Position numbers and translations under genes: made by a program | In this document: positions 37,523-50,709 of the stretch, one piece after another | How positions within the stretch are numbered: the first letter of the stretch is position 1 | Layout: every line of letters begins with the position of its first letter | Assembly: GCA_017562135.1 (NCBI GenBank) | Contig: QEYB01000377.1 | Coordinates: forward strand, 186,001 to 250,000 | DNA: 64,000 nucleotides | Direction of reading: 5' to 3' | Source of the DNA: Dipylidium caninum | Lineage: Eukaryota > Platyhelminthes > Cestoda > Cyclophyllidea > Dipylidiidae | The notes under the pieces: generated by a model | What the model was told of the DNA's origin: nothing | What the model saw: the letters and a program-made list of their open reading frames with translations, nothing else | The model's database searches: none

Positions 37523-39674
37523 CTAGAACTCTGTCACTCCGCTCTCCTCGTCCGGTTGTGGTGACCGCCTGTTAATCGGCCTGGGGCGTGGACGCGGCTG
37601 CACGTTCGTTCCACGTCCCTGATGCGGTGGCGGAGGTGGCGGTGCCGCCGGTTGCTGATTCGGCAGGCCAGTCGGACCGAAAAGAGACGGTCGAGTTTGA
37701 TTGACTGCAGCCTGGACGGGCGCTATCCGCGTGGGCTGAAGCACCGTCCAGTCAGAGCGTTGAGGAGCCCGTGGAGATGGCGTCGCCTGGTAGATGTGAC
37801 GTGATCCCTCCATCGTCTTACGCTCCCGCATAGTTGGGTAGATGGTAATGGACTTTTGTGGAAATTGCGGGGTTGAAACCGTGCGACGATGCACTGGCGT
37901 CAAAGGTACGTAAACCTCTGGCGACTGTGGCTTCAACTGTTGCGCCATTTGCGGCTGCGTTGGTGACGCGTAACTATAAGCTGTTGCGATGGTCTGCGGG
38001 TATGCTCGAGTGGGACTCTGAACAACGCGATATATCTTAAAGGAGCAAGGATGGTGAGCATTTTCATTAGATAATCCTTTCAGGGGGCGTGGCGAACTCA
38101 CTTGCGACGTGCTCGTCGATGGACGCGAGCCATAAGCCGGGTAAGCCGCGTAAACAGGTGAAGTTCGGCTCCACTGCGGCGGAGCTTGCGCATAGGCAGG
38201 TGACGAAGCTGCTCTGTCACTGACAGTCAAAATTTTATGACAGTTAATGATGATTAAGAAGTTCTAAGGGCTATTCTGTCGGTATAAATCACATAAGTGT
38301 TTAGAGCATGCTACTAACAAAGAATGAGTAGAAATATTTGAGTTACTCAAACTTTGGATTAGATGAAAAAATTAGCCCGCCAATAGACTCAGCTGTTGAA
38401 TGATCTCTGACCTCCCTTGTTAGTCATAAATGCAAACGCAACGACCTGGCGCCAATGTGAACTTGCCTATTGTAGACGCGAACCCTCAAAGGCTGTGCTG
38501 AAGACGGCGACCGGTTAGTTGTCCAAACATCGCCCGCCAGTGAAGATGTCTCGCGGTCCTTCGGTGCCGTCCTCGCTGTGAAGCTCATCCTCCGAACTGC
38601 CTTCGTTGGCGAAGCGTATGCCAACGACTGTGGTGACTGCGCGTATATTGGTTGATCACCGGCCTGAATGACCGTCGGTGGTGATCGGTAAAGCGAACGA
38701 GATTGCCGAGATGGTGAGTACGCAGGCTGCACGTACGGCTAGATTGCAGTTCGAGAGGCAATGCGTGAAAACTAGTTGTCGCAAATGATAACTATGAAAG
38801 GGTAACGAGGCAAAGTCTTTCACCTCCACGGTCGAAGATCGCTGACCCGCTTGCAGTTCAAGAGCGCGTGAGGAGATAACGCTTTGGGGACGGAAGTCAA
38901 AGCTTGAATTACGACGTGGCGAGGCCTGATTCTGACCTCCCCAACTTGGGCGCATAACCGGCCCCCGACGATAAGTTACATCCTGGGAAGACGACATCGA
39001 GTCAGACGGATCAGATGGTCCATTGTATCGAGGCACACTTCGACTCACTGGACCGCGGGGTACTGAAGGCCAGACAGAAACCGGTTCTGTTCAAGAGAGG
39101 CCACCAATTAAGAGGTCGCAACAACTTTAGCTCTAGAGCTTTATCAACTTGGAACCACCTTGGCTGGGAGCCCTATGAACTCGTGAAATGGAAACGACAC
39201 TCAGGTAACGAGGCGATTACAGTAGTGCAAGCTGACACTTGGGAAGACGAGAGTGGTAACGCAGTCTTTAGATAAAGGGGTATAGAGGGTCTGCTGATAA
39301 AACGGTGGGCATTTCAAAAAATCTACGAAGAGTGAATCTTCGGCGTCAAAATCTGGAAAAATGAAATGCTGAGGGCCGTGAACATGACCATTTGGCAATC
39401 ATTTGGCGAAGTGGAGAGGGTTTTAACGTCTGATCTCCACGTAGACTGCTAATTGGGTACCAATTTAAAGTGCTCAGTTTATTAAGATGCGACTGCGCGT
39501 TGGTGACGTACGGGTTCCATATTGTGATATAATCCTGGGCTCGTCGGCCTGGAACATCTTCCGTCTTTCTCGAACTGACAGACGCGAGAAACTGTAGTCC
39601 ACCTCGTCGTCGTCAGCGTTTATCGTTTGCGGATTGCCCATTTGCCGGTATTGCTCCTGATTCTCTGAAACGCT
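37523..39674 (-). CDS. Pro/Ser/Tyr-rich cytoskeletal-type protein with PDZ-ligand C-terminus (5' end unresolved)
   Basis: Exons on the minus strand: 39674 (or 39664)-39512, 39062-38824, 38738-38467, 38219-38102, 38035-37523, all phase-consistent. The first visible exon carries an acidic stretch and then [20 protein letters not shown]; the LSVRERxxxF core resembles the LSFxERxxxFE element of Scribble-type and other junctional scaffolds. The rest is low complexity: many S/T-P, Tyr-Ala-Ser-P repeats, RRMSF, and a run of seven prolines near the C-terminus. It ends SGVTEF, which fits a class I PDZ ligand (T at -2, hydrophobic at 0). Intron 3 begins with GC rather than GT. Possible further 5' exons lie at 42031-41981 (FYPPTPPQDVQFILPL) and 41733-41707; both have acceptors and GTAAGT or GTGAGT donors and compatible phase. 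I see no enzymatic domain. Function would be inferred as a membrane-cytoskeleton adaptor, not shown. Confidence 0.7.
38465..38468 (-). other. Non-canonical GC-AG intron donor
   Basis: The only phase-compatible exit from the exon is AATAG|GCAAGT, joined to CTGTCAG|TGACAG at 38219. AG|GCAAGT is the strong consensus of the rare GC donor class. The nearest GT (CAA|GTTCAC) would put a TGA at the start of the next exon. Confidence 0.8.
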
Positions 39675-42600
39675 CTGAAAATGCACGACTTATCTGTATA
39701 TTTTGTTCTACTAAAATAATGTAAGTAGCTAGTTATATCTGCGCTAGCATGCCATAAGCAACTATCTTGCCGGCAGTTAAGCAACTGAAATAAGTCGGTT
39801 TTACGCATTCATTGCCGCACGAAATGTAAGATCTTTGCACTAGCAGACAAGCCGAGATTTAAAAGGTGGGCCAAGCAAGTAAGACTTCAAACGAACTTAT
39901 ATTCGTACTCAACTGTGCCACATGCTAAGGAGAAGCAAGTGAGTTAGACGCTAAAGCACAAAGGCATAATCGCGCGCTGGCAGTCAATGTCACATTTCGT
40001 TCAGCTGCATTGGTATTTCGCAGGTTCAGCGACCAGGTTCTCACATAACAACTTAGCACGAATTTGGCGACAATGCGTTAATTTATTTAAAAAGTTATGC
40101 TTTCCCCAATGTAGGGCTAAAGAAACAATCACAAAACTGAAATGAAATTGCGCTTTTCTTTGACTAATCTCTGCAAAAATGTCACCTACTACGTTCGCTA
40201 TCTTGCCTTCTGTATCATCTTCGCCGTTTTGCATATTCTAAAATTAAGCGAAGTTAGGCATCATAAATATATTAGGCTTGGCTTGGTCCGACAATTCTCA
40301 AAAAAAGATTCAAGTGAAATCGTAAAGTAGTGCGATAAAACGCCTTCCCTTGGCCATATATCTCCAATCATATTTGTTAGTAATATGTGTTAGTGACTTT
40401 TCGGTTTCCATGCCTAATTATTCTCGTAATGGAGGTTAGAATTAGTGTTGTTTGAGTTACTTGGAGGTGTGTAGGGAATTCATACGATACGAATTCCTGA
40501 CTATTAGCCCTCTTCCGATTAAAAGTCTAAAATGGAAACCTCAATGGTTTAATAATTCTCTACAGGACCGATTTTTGCGGGTTGCGACTGTGCACGCAGA
40601 TTCTCCGAGCTTGACATCTAGGCGGGACCATGCGATAGTTAAGAGGACAGTTAAGGGTTAGTAGGGCAACCTACGAGGTAATTTAGAGGGACCTTATGAC
40701 GGAACAACCTGCGGCCAAACACTCTCGGATGTTCGTACCACTAAAACAAAGGTAGGGATGAGGAGCAACATTGTTTCCCACACGAATGCTTTTGACTTTT
40801 TTTCTCGAGAACACACGACAACGAGCGTTAAGTGGTAGGGCAGTTAAATATTTTAACTTAAGGCGGACAGTTACATTGTTAAAACACCTACGACTGGTTA
40901 ACGAAACATTTGTTAGCAAATTTGGTTTACTTGAAATGAAAACTCCTCATTAGCAGACTAAAGACATAAAAAACAAACTATCTCAATTAATTATGTCTTC
41001 TTATGCTACTCAGGCGCGAATTGGAAGGAGGACGAGTTTGTGACGCCACGTCCGTCATGTTCGCGTGGTAGGTTACACTTCTCCTCCACCTGACGATAGC
41101 CAGTTGTTGGTCAATTCTCGCTCAGACGGTGTGGAGGTGGATTCCTCATTATGTCCCTATAAGCCACCACTGCTTCCTTCCTTTTCAACCCCTCTGCGTC
41201 ATTAAATTGCAGTCCTATAAGTGCTACATAGTCTGTGTAGTTTTTTTATACCAAAGCTATGTATATAATGGCTTGCAGCTTAACGGTGAGGATTGTCGAA
41301 ACTCATCATCAACCATGTCAACGACCAAATATGAAAGGAAAATATGAACGAAAAGAAATTTTTTTTGGCGCGACTAATTGCTGGTATGAAAGCAAACAAA
41401 GGGCTCTCCACTGTCTCGCAAATTAGTTTACATGGATAATCGGAGTCGTCTACATAAGGCGAGTACGTACTTTTCCAACAATTTGGCAACGTCAGCAAAT
41501 CTTTATTTGCTGAGCCCTGTAGAAAAACTTTTAAAAGAATTTCATCCAACCGCGGGCAAAATTAAGCCGTTTTCATCGCTAGTAAACTCGGAATGACAAA
41601 AGAGCGGAAAAATGCAACGTAATCTTACAAGCATAAATATTATCAGATCTTACTAAATAAAAAACGTATGTTTATTTACGTATTGACACATTGTCACAAG
41701 CACTCACGTCCGATTAAACAATGCCAAAAAGGACCTGATAGTGGGAGAAAAGGTGAGTCATGAAACAGGCTTATTTTGCTGATGCGGCCATCCCAGAAGT
41801 TACCACATCGAATCAAGCTAACGAGGTTACAGTAGGCTGAGGTCATTCCAACTGGGGAATTGGAAATGACCTCGTCTTATGGGTTCATAACGAGTCTCGC
41901 ATCACCAATGCCACGGTGAAGTGAGGTGTTTCCGTTTAGCAAAATATTCTAATGCAAGGACGAGATGAGGGAACACTTACCGAGTGGTAATATGAATTGT
42001 ACATCTTGTGGTGGAGTAGGTGGATAAAATCCTAAAAGAAGCAAAATGATTGAAGTCAATGCAATGGAAGCCATAAACTGTGCAGGGTGAAGACATTTGA
42101 GAGAAATAGACTCTAGCGAGCCTAAAAACCGACAAAACGTTTCAAATGTCCGTCAAGGGCGTTTTTCACAATAGCATACTGTGCTGGTTGAGTACGTTGA
42201 TTTTAACAAAGACTACATTTAGGAGACTAAGTTGCATATTGACCATAATAATTCTTGGCCTTACGGCAGAGTTTAATTGTATTACTATTCAATTTGAAAT
42301 ATCTTTATCGTCGAGGGCGGGATCATAGACTTCAACGTGTGGATGAAAAAGGTTTTTAGTAGCTAGTTATATATTTAGGGTGAACTTAAGCGAGGATGTC
42401 TAAAATCGACAATTGTGTCTTGGATCCGCCCCAGGAGATGATTTTTTATATTCGTCCAAGTAAAGATGACCAGACTAGAATAATGGCAGAATTATTTTTG
42501 GAACCACAAGGAATGAACGGATTTGACAAATGAACATCTAACTTCCGGCATTCTGATACATCGTTACTTTTCTGGGGTTGTGTATCAACCACAGTGATTT

Positions 42601-43131
42601 GTGAGGAGAGAAGAGTTAATGCGATGAAGATTTGCACGCAAACCATTATAAAATTCAGGAGACAACACGTAGAAGAGTTAAAATGCAAATGCAAAAAACC
42701 AAATCGGATGCGTGGAAGGCAATTTAAGACGAAAACAAAAATCCTTGAAAAGGCAGTTTGGAAGAGCGAGGCAGTCGCCAGCTCTCAGATCGGAAGGTAC
42801 ACAGGTAATCACATAAACGACGTAACACAACAGACTGCTGAAAAATAGCTTTGATTAAGTTCATTAGAGGAAGTGGTTGCTGAAATTGGGGTTGAAGTAG
42901 TAGTAGCGGCAACATGCAGATGTGATAAATTAAAACAATGGAACATAGGAGTCAAACTAATATAACTTTCAAACGGAGAAAAATCGAAGGCAAAAATGAT
43001 AAAGAGAGGTCACAGCCTAGTTCGACGTGGTTGAACACGACCTTAAACGGATTTTTTTGGCCTCGAAGACGCACGTCGGCTCGCGACCACGTGAATGTGG
43101 CACATTAGGCAAAATGAGGCGGCTGCACAAA
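39675..43131. other. Intergenic or upstream introns of the Pro-rich gene
   Basis: AT-rich sequence with the two possible small upstream exons mentioned for the Pro-rich gene (about 41707-41733 and 41981-42031). Otherwise no supported frame. Confidence 0.4.
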
Positions 43132-43470
43132 TACTGTTCGCAAACCTACAGTTTCAGTTTGTCTCAGTGTCTCAGCACTGGATTCAAGTTCACTCTGGCT
43201 CCATGTCCAAACAACTGCGGGATCACGGCGCCTCGATGCCGTCCGTGGTCGTCTCAAACACCCGTGCACACGTCGACGAGCAGGCGTCTCAACACAACAC
43301 CACGCAATCCACAGTGGTCTGTTGGACGCCACACGAATTTCACCTCAGCATACACCACAGGTCACCACGCCTCGCAAAACGCCGAACAACGTCAGTCAGT
43401 AAGGTCACCTCATCCGCCACTCCCGTCCTCCATCGCCTGTCCTCGCGTCCCGGTCCATGCCTCCATCCCT
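43132..43470 (+). repeat. Dispersed repeat, copy A
   Basis: This 340-base block recurs in reverse complement at 50710-51050. Shared perfect runs include CGTGCACACGTCGACGAGCA and CACCACGCAATCCACAGTGG. By eye the two copies agree at roughly 85-90 per cent of positions with a few short gaps. No terminal repeats or coding capacity were found. It is probably an interspersed non-autonomous element of unknown family. Confidence 0.88.
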
Positions 43471-43701
43471 CCCTCCCCCCTCCCTCCCTCCCTCCCTCAC
43501 TCGCTGCCCGCTGCCCGCTGCCCGCCTCCATGTCCCTCGGTCACGATTGCGCGCTCCTCGGTTCCATCGCTCACCCTTCGCAGCCCCCTGTGTTCCACAC
43601 CACCTCAGCCGCCGCCCTCACCTCTCATCCACTAACCACCTGCCCCGCATCATCTCCTCTCCTCTCCTCTCCTCTTCTCTTCTCTTCTCTTCTCTTCTCT
43701 C
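43460..43701. repeat. Pyrimidine-rich simple repeats
   Basis: A CCCT-type tract at about 43461-43500 follows copy A directly, and a CTCTC/CTTCT pentamer array lies at about 43653-43701. The whole segment is nearly pure C/T on the plus strand and could form a purine-pyrimidine triplex. Confidence 0.85.
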
Positions 43702-46700
43702 GGCTTATTCCATCATCTCCACTGAGGTTGTCATTGCTCTCCGGGACACTGTAACGCTGGTGCAAGGCCTCCGTGTCCATCAGTCACCCTTCAACACACG
43801 TGGACACGTCTGCGTCCTTCGCTGATCTACGCGCTCACCCGCTCAATCTCCTCTCCACTCGCGCACTCATTCACTCCCACCACTTTGACTGAATTAGCCG
43901 GGACAAAAACGTTCTCTTGCTCGACCCGTTCTCCGTCAGGATAGCATTACAAAGCCTTGTCAGGACGTGGACTGTGCTACCACTGACACGCGGCACAGAC
44001 ATGTCGGACTCGGTCCCACAAAAGCGACTCACTGTTAATGCTTCCGAATTTGCCGACATTACCTCGTCGAGTAAAACCTCGTGGATCGACGAAAGAGCGC
44101 CAGCCGCGGTAGCGCCACTCCATCGCTATCTGTGGCTGAGATGGGAGGCGGTTGGATGTGGTAGGGACGGTGGAGAGGGTTGTAAGGAGGAAGGGATCGC
44201 CAAGCAGCAGGCACTATGTTTGCATTCCCTTCATTTGTCTGGGCCAACCAGGCTGTCGACTCCGAAGTCCCGCGGTCACCTGCGCAGTTTCGACAAGTAG
44301 TTGGCGAGCAGTGGAGGCGGTGGCTCGACTGCCCACCTGTACACCACCACAGCGTTCTTCTTGTCTAATCTCGGATTCTCCCAACTCTCAGACTAACAGA
44401 TGCGCTCTAGAGACGACTTTCTTTGACCGCTTTACGCCTTTACCTCACTAACGTGGTTTCATCCATCAGGTGCCGCAAATTACCTCAAATTGTGCAAAAT
44501 TTGTGCTATTTTGGGAACATGAGAGTGAATTTAAAGCGTTAAACAGGGTTTCCAATGCATCTCTGCTCACTTCTTTCCCCTAAGTTACTAAAACCAATTA
44601 GATTGCATTCCATGTGGATGACATTTCATAATCAATTGCCAATGTCTACTTAATAGCTCAAATCTTCAATTTCAAGCTCATTTGAAGTCCTATTTGCATA
44701 AATAATTATTGTTTTAGCTTTAGTAAAATCACATAACCCATGTTTGATTTAAATATCACCGAAAAAATCGACCACGATGGTGAAGGAGCAAATTAATTTC
44801 TGTTAGCGCTGGATTTTTTCTAATCTCTCACTTCGACCGAAAGGCTGGAACTAGCGAATGGGGCCACCTCGCAGCCGAGCACGTCTGGGCGTTTTCGGAC
44901 CACCCCGCGTTGGCCTCATCCCCCCACACCGGAGTGGACGCCGCACCCTTTGCCTCGCCACGAAAAGGCATCCACCAGTCGGCGTCCCCTGGGGGGCATC
45001 GCTCGCCGCAGTCGGCCCTCGTTCCACACCATTCTACACCACCAATCACGAAGACTTGCAGGCGCTTATTTCATGGGTCGCCGTGGGAAAGAGGCGCCGG
45101 TTGGACGGAAGAACTACCAGGACGAAGGTCTTCCTCTGCGCGGCCTCGCAGGCGACCAAAAGGTCCCGGAGCAACGATGCGTTCTTCGCATATCTCGTGA
45201 AGTTTTGGGCAAATTCCGAAATGACAATCGTCTCGGGCATTCGGAAGGGTTTCTAACGATAAACCACATTTTGATGTACTGAATACGAAATTCACATGCT
45301 GTGAATTATACTAGGTGAGCCCGTTTTTGTTCGAGCGTGGCCTTATTCATCTGGCTTTGAATGCCACCTTTCTCTCGTCCAACCTTTGGTTGTAGCACCT
45401 TAAGCAGGCCTCGAGACTCGTTCTCGACGCTGTCTGGTCGGTCGCCAAAGTGCCACGATGCGACTTTCGGGACTGGAGGAGCAGCGAACGAGATGTTTTC
45501 GGGGCTTATTAAATCGAGGAAAGGAGAAACTCCCACAAATTAAACTCAGGGTTGCATGTATCTGTGGCCTGAGAGATACGAGGGCCATGCAGCCGGGTTG
45601 CCATAAGCAATGCTAACGTCCAACCAGAATCAGGCGAAGATGCCCTCAAAGATGCTGAAAGAACTCTTTCAAATTCTCGGATGTGAATGTGCATGTGATA
45701 AAGAATGGACGAGCGGAAAGGACTTTCACTCTACCACCGGGGATCGGAAAAGAACAGGTCTAAGCGCGGAGGGACGAGGCTGTGGCGGTGGGGAGGCGAT
45801 GTAGAAGGCGGAGAAGAAAGAGGTGGAACTCACCGTGCCAACTTGAATCCCACGTAGGTCTCGGCCTATTTACAAACTAGAAGTGTCGATACAAATCCGA
45901 AATTCCCCAGGGGTCCTCGAAGCTTTGTGTGTTGTCAAATGGGAGAGATGAGAATGGTACTGCTGGTAGCCTTGAGGTGAGATTGATGGTTGTTCTGTGC
46001 ACTATCTCTTGTCGGCTGCCCTCCCAAAGTGCTGACTCACATGGACCTACTTCAAGCTGAAAATCGTTCCTCTGCTACTTCGTTCTCTCGAAGACCCTTG
46101 TCCCCGAAATGCCCTCCCCGTTCACGAGGCGCGTCTGTTCTTGCCCCAACAACAGCACCATGGGCATGCTTGCCTGTGGGTGCGTGCGCGGCCGCATGCT
46201 GTCCCAACGGCGAATCAGCTCGCGTGGTGCTGCAACCTCGTCCGCCATCGATTCCGAGCTATTTTGGGCTGCCTGCCTGTGTGTAGTGACACGCCCCCGC
46301 CCAACGGCTTCCACGCGCCAATCGGACGCGGCCTCGGCCAGACGGGAGTGGGGCTGGTCTGTGGTGAGGACAAGGAGTCCACGGGATGGGGAGGCTGAAT
46401 GTTTGATCCAGGATGGATCTGATGCTAAGGCATACGCCATCCTGAAGTGTCCACCGTCTCCCGTCCACCGTCTCCCGTCCGCCATGGGGTGGAGTCGATC
46501 GTTGAGAGTGGGCGAACAAAGTCAACTTTTAATCAGATTTCGCTCCAAAGACATGGATAGCAAAGCTATATCAGTTAAGCAGACGCTATTTTAACTAGTG
46601 GTTTGGAGAGTGGGCAATGGAAAGCATATTAAATAGCCGAATTCGTCGGTTTTTGCAACTGATAGACAACATACAAAACATTCAGCGCCTTCCTACATAA

Positions 46701-49590
46701 AAGAAGTTCCTCCGTCGCGTACATGTGACGCTAAATTCTCTCGTTTGCCGTAAAAGCAGTGGTATTTTTTTCTTAACCACTTAGCCTTTGCTATTATCTC
46801 GAAAACAAACAAAAATTTGATTAATCAGCCAATGCCATCAACCAGTGGAATTTGACTGGCTGATCCTCGTACATTTCCGCGTCCGGGCGAAATATTTGAC
46901 ATTTGGGCAAAAAGGGGAAGAAAGATGTGTGCGACTTCGGGTGGGTGCAAAAAAACAATCCACATTGTATGTCTATTGCCTCAACGTTGACAAGTTATTC
47001 AACCCTGTAGTAGCACTTATAAACGGCACACTCAAAAGCCACTATATTATGAAGGAAAAAAAAGCGGCGAGGCAAGAGAACTCCACAGGGAGAGGGGAAA
47101 CGCGAAAAAGCGGGAGAGTTGATGACTTTCTAACTTTAAGCGTCCTGGAGTCGTGAAATAGTTAACACGCGGCTGACATCGTTGGGATGGGAAATAAGTA
47201 AAACGAGGCCTAGGGGCCTCCTAGCGCATCGAAAGGGAATGCACACTGCGAGAAGGCGCCACGCAAGGTGTCGGAGAGGGGAGGTATATTTTGAACCGTC
47301 TGGCGGACATGAACATGAAAAATGGATTTCTTTGCGTCTGGCTCGAGAGAGCAGAAGGCTCATCTGACGCGATATGCTGTAAACACCCGAGACACATGAT
47401 TTAATGCTTCTCTAGATGCGCTTGGGTTAGGAGTGGCTCTACCTTCCACCAAGGTTTACAGGCTGTATGAATATATTTTGGTTATAATAATAACTGAGTT
47501 TATCACTGTTTACTAGCTGGTCTTAAAACTACTGAAAATGAGTATGTTAGACGTTTTCTCATTGGCTTAAGTCGTGTTAGGCGTCTTATGATTGGTTGGT
47601 ATCATAACCAATACGAAGGGAATAAAAATATCAACTTTTCAAAATGAAGAACTTGAAAAGAACTCAGATTTTACTTTAAAGCAAAACTTCGTCGAAAGAA
47701 AAACATTTCCTAATCTTTGTTCCGGTAAATTTTGGAGTTAGAATGTGCTAAAAGTGTAGTGTGAGCTGCGTAAAAGTGCATTTTCCACAGCAGCTCAAAC
47801 AAAGTACCAAACAGGCTTCCGGAAAACTGTACACTCGGCTGCAAGTGTTTCAGCACCATGACGTACGATGTAATAATACGGATCTTTTAATTTCACCAAT
47901 GAGGCGGTAAAAATTAGGACATGCATCTTCATCGTGCTTGGAAAAAATATCTCCATGTAGTCTGCCGAATTTATCACCTTGTGGTTATTGAATCATTAGT
48001 AAGTTGTGGTATTTTTATTCCTACAGGATAAATCATATGTTTTTCCTGTGTTCATCCTTCACACCTTTTAAGGTACGCGGAGGGACAGAAAGCTTAAAGA
48101 CCTCTTCGGTGTGCGATTAAAGTTTTCCAGATCGGATCGGCCCATTCGTACTGCCTTCACTTGGCGTCCACTGAAGACGAGTTGTCACCAGTGATGCCAA
48201 AGTGTCACCTAACGAAACACACTTTGACGGTAGACCTGTGAACTAATTTTAATATCTGAGGAGTATATGTTGTCACACATTCTCTCCTCAAATCCCATGC
48301 CTAACCACACGACGCCCACAATTCGCTTTCGGCTGGGTAGATGAACGTCCGGCTCGTGTTCTGTTGAGTTAGTTAGACATCTGCCAATGGGGTCAATGAC
48401 ACGGTGATGCAGCCCTCAGGTGAAATAAAAGTCTCCCATATATTAAGTAGACATCGGAGAGACAAAACTGGCTACAAAAGGTCTCGGTACTACCACGTAA
48501 CCTTTTGTAACAAGGACTGTCAAGACGTCCCAACGGAGTGTGCCCACAAATGCCCCAAATGCGTGGCTCACCATAAAGAGGCGAGCACTCGGGGTACAGA
48601 GTCGTTGGTTCGGGTGAAATAAAGAAGGGGACAAGATGGACGGGCCATAGCTTGTAGGGATCTTCACGCAATCTTGAGTTATTTAAGTGTACTATTCGTT
48701 GCATTGTTTAAACCGCTTCTTTTGCTGATTTCTCTCATTGCTGAAGAGGTGAGTGGAACGGGACATAGTTGTGCAAAGGCGTTAAATTCGTGTGCTTGCT
48801 ACAGGCTATCTCGCAATCACATGGAGGCTGAATGGTTGGGAGTTGCAAATAGTGTTAAATGACAGTTTGAAATCTGTTTGACATGTGATTCTTATATACT
48901 GTCTCCTCTTCCACTATGGCAAGAGAAGATGCATATTACCTGTCGAATGCTTGTAAATAAAGTATCACTCGAGTGGTAAAAAGGTTTCGGGTTGAAAGAA
49001 ATTGTTGTACAGAGTAACAAATGACTAAATGAACCTCAAATGTAGTCTGTCGCATGTAACACTCAACCAATTAATGCGAACACTGAGATGTTCTGGTTAA
49101 ACTCTGTTTGGTTAGTGATCGCAGGGTAATATTATCCCTCAGAAGACTAAAATCCCTGAACCACTTGATTCTGCATGGACGTAATTGAGGTGTGTAGCTC
49201 CTCCGGCAATCCGTTATAATCTAGCAAGCCTAGATTTCGTAGAATAAATGATTTGGCTTGCGTTTACAAATTTTTGTGGCTTCGGAAGAATTATCGCCTC
49301 ACCTTAGTCCAGAGAACGGTAGATTGTTTGGAAAATGGGGTCTTTATTGGTGTCATTATCATTATCAACCAAAGTCAAAAAATCGTGACGACTCTTTCCG
49401 CGCATTTCCGAAATTAGCGCTTCCCTCCTTAATTGCCGTATAAATAATCGCTTGGTAAATTAAAAGTCCAAAACAGTAAATACCAATGATCGTTTGCACA
49501 TTGGTGCATGACAAGACCTATTTTACAAAAAATAAACTTATCTAATACAATTGATACCTAACTCCTTAATATACTAAGTCTAAAATGCAA
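43702..49590. other. Intergenic, no supported gene
   Basis: About 6 kb. Between 44.8 and 46.5 kb overlapping open frames occur on several strands in GC-rich sequence, but none has consistent splice sites or motifs. A short 14-base tandem (CCACCGTCTCCCGT unit) lies near 46448-46480. The remainder is AT-rich. Confidence 0.5.
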
Positions 49591-50293
49591 TTAATTTTCC
49601 TTGGAAATTAAGTCGGAGACGATTTTCCTTCTATTCCATTCCAGTCCCGAGGATTTTGCCTTGGTATAAATCAGGTCAGACGAACGTGAAACATGCGTAT
49701 TTCCGACTGCGTGTCCACATTTGCAAAAAAATTCGAAACACGTAACCGCCTCATTATCCAATAATATATGCATTTTTGGGCCAGACGAATCTATAGCCAC
49801 ACCCCGAGAGCAAAGCCCTACTGAAGGCAGTTGCACACCGTTAACAAATATACTACCTTCAAAAAAAATCGCCATAACACTTAAAACTATATTAAAGTTG
49901 TCTCTTGCATCGCAGGCCTTGATACCATCCCATGGTCATTCGATAAGTTGTTCTACTTACCAAACCACTGCATTCACTATAGTAAAGGACATACTCCTCA
50001 CCGTTTGGGATTACCGATACCAATGCACTCGTCACATAGGTGGCACTAGCTAATTTGTAACATGAACAAAAATGACAGGAACGCATGCTTTCATAAGCAC
50101 TTTTGACAGATTTATTATGGTTACCCACTCGTTGGTATGAGATATGCAGAAGAGCGCAGTAAATGCAGTGCCGCACTACTTGAACTGGCATCCGAATTGC
50201 AGTAAATACGCATTACCTCGCAGACGGCCATGGCCACGCCGACCGGTGACTTTTTAGGTACTCAGGGTCGACGGCGCGGGTGAGACAACTCAT
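49591..50293 (-). CDS. Unrecognised small protein with a Cys-rich segment (candidate four-exon gene)
   Basis: Exons 50293-50217, 50175-50129 and 50049-49961 join with matching phases from an ATG (MSCLTRAVDPEYLKSHRSAW then PWPSA), giving ALHLLRSSAYLIPT and TYVTSALVSVIPNGEEYVLY. A final open segment to 49591 reads SIFVNGVQLPSVGLCSRGVA, MHILLDNEAVTCFEFFCKCG and HAVGNTH, ending KIVSDLISKEN. Cys and His spacing (C-x4-C-x-C-G-H) could be half of a zinc site. The junction into the last exon is unsettled: a phase-0 join at the obvious donor (49961) meets a stop, and a donor five bases earlier in phase 1 would fit. Not assigned to any family. Confidence 0.45.
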
Positions 50294-50709
50294 TTTAATA
50301 AACGACTGGATTGTTTGGGGGCAATAAAAGAAAATAATATACGAAGTGCATTGATGCTTGCGAGGCTGACATGATTCGGAAAGACCAAATTTCCAGCGCA
50401 GGTACACTGAAATGGCTTGCTTAATCGAAGCAGTTTAAAGTAAATAACAACGCAATAAACACGGCCGAATAAGTGCTCAGCTCCAGGCGAGACATACTTA
50501 GCTGGAGTGCGTTTATCAGGCGGCGATGGTGAAATAAGGAGATGGGAATTGTGGAGGTTTCTCGAATGGTCAGCGTCAGACGAATCAGTAAAGGGAGTTG
50601 ACGCCATTGAGGGTGATAGCGGGATAATGAAGGCGACTGGAGCAAGGGCGCACTGCCTTCCGACATCTAAGCACGGGATAGTGGAGCGGACAAGACGCGG
50701 GCCCAAAAG
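50294..50709. other. Intergenic flank of the small minus-strand gene
   Basis: This stretch runs from the putative start at 50293 to the second repeat copy. It is presumably the promoter side of that gene. No motif was recognised. Confidence 0.4.

Noticed and set aside
43027..43825. Overlapping frames of about 120-220 codons, Pro/Ser-rich
   Set aside because: They lie within the dispersed repeat and the C/T simple repeats. The same 'protein' appears at 50.7-51.0 kb only because the DNA repeats.
44858..45282. Three overlapping plus-strand frames of 96-132 codons
   Set aside because: All three frames are open at once, which indicates GC-rich stop-poor sequence rather than coding.
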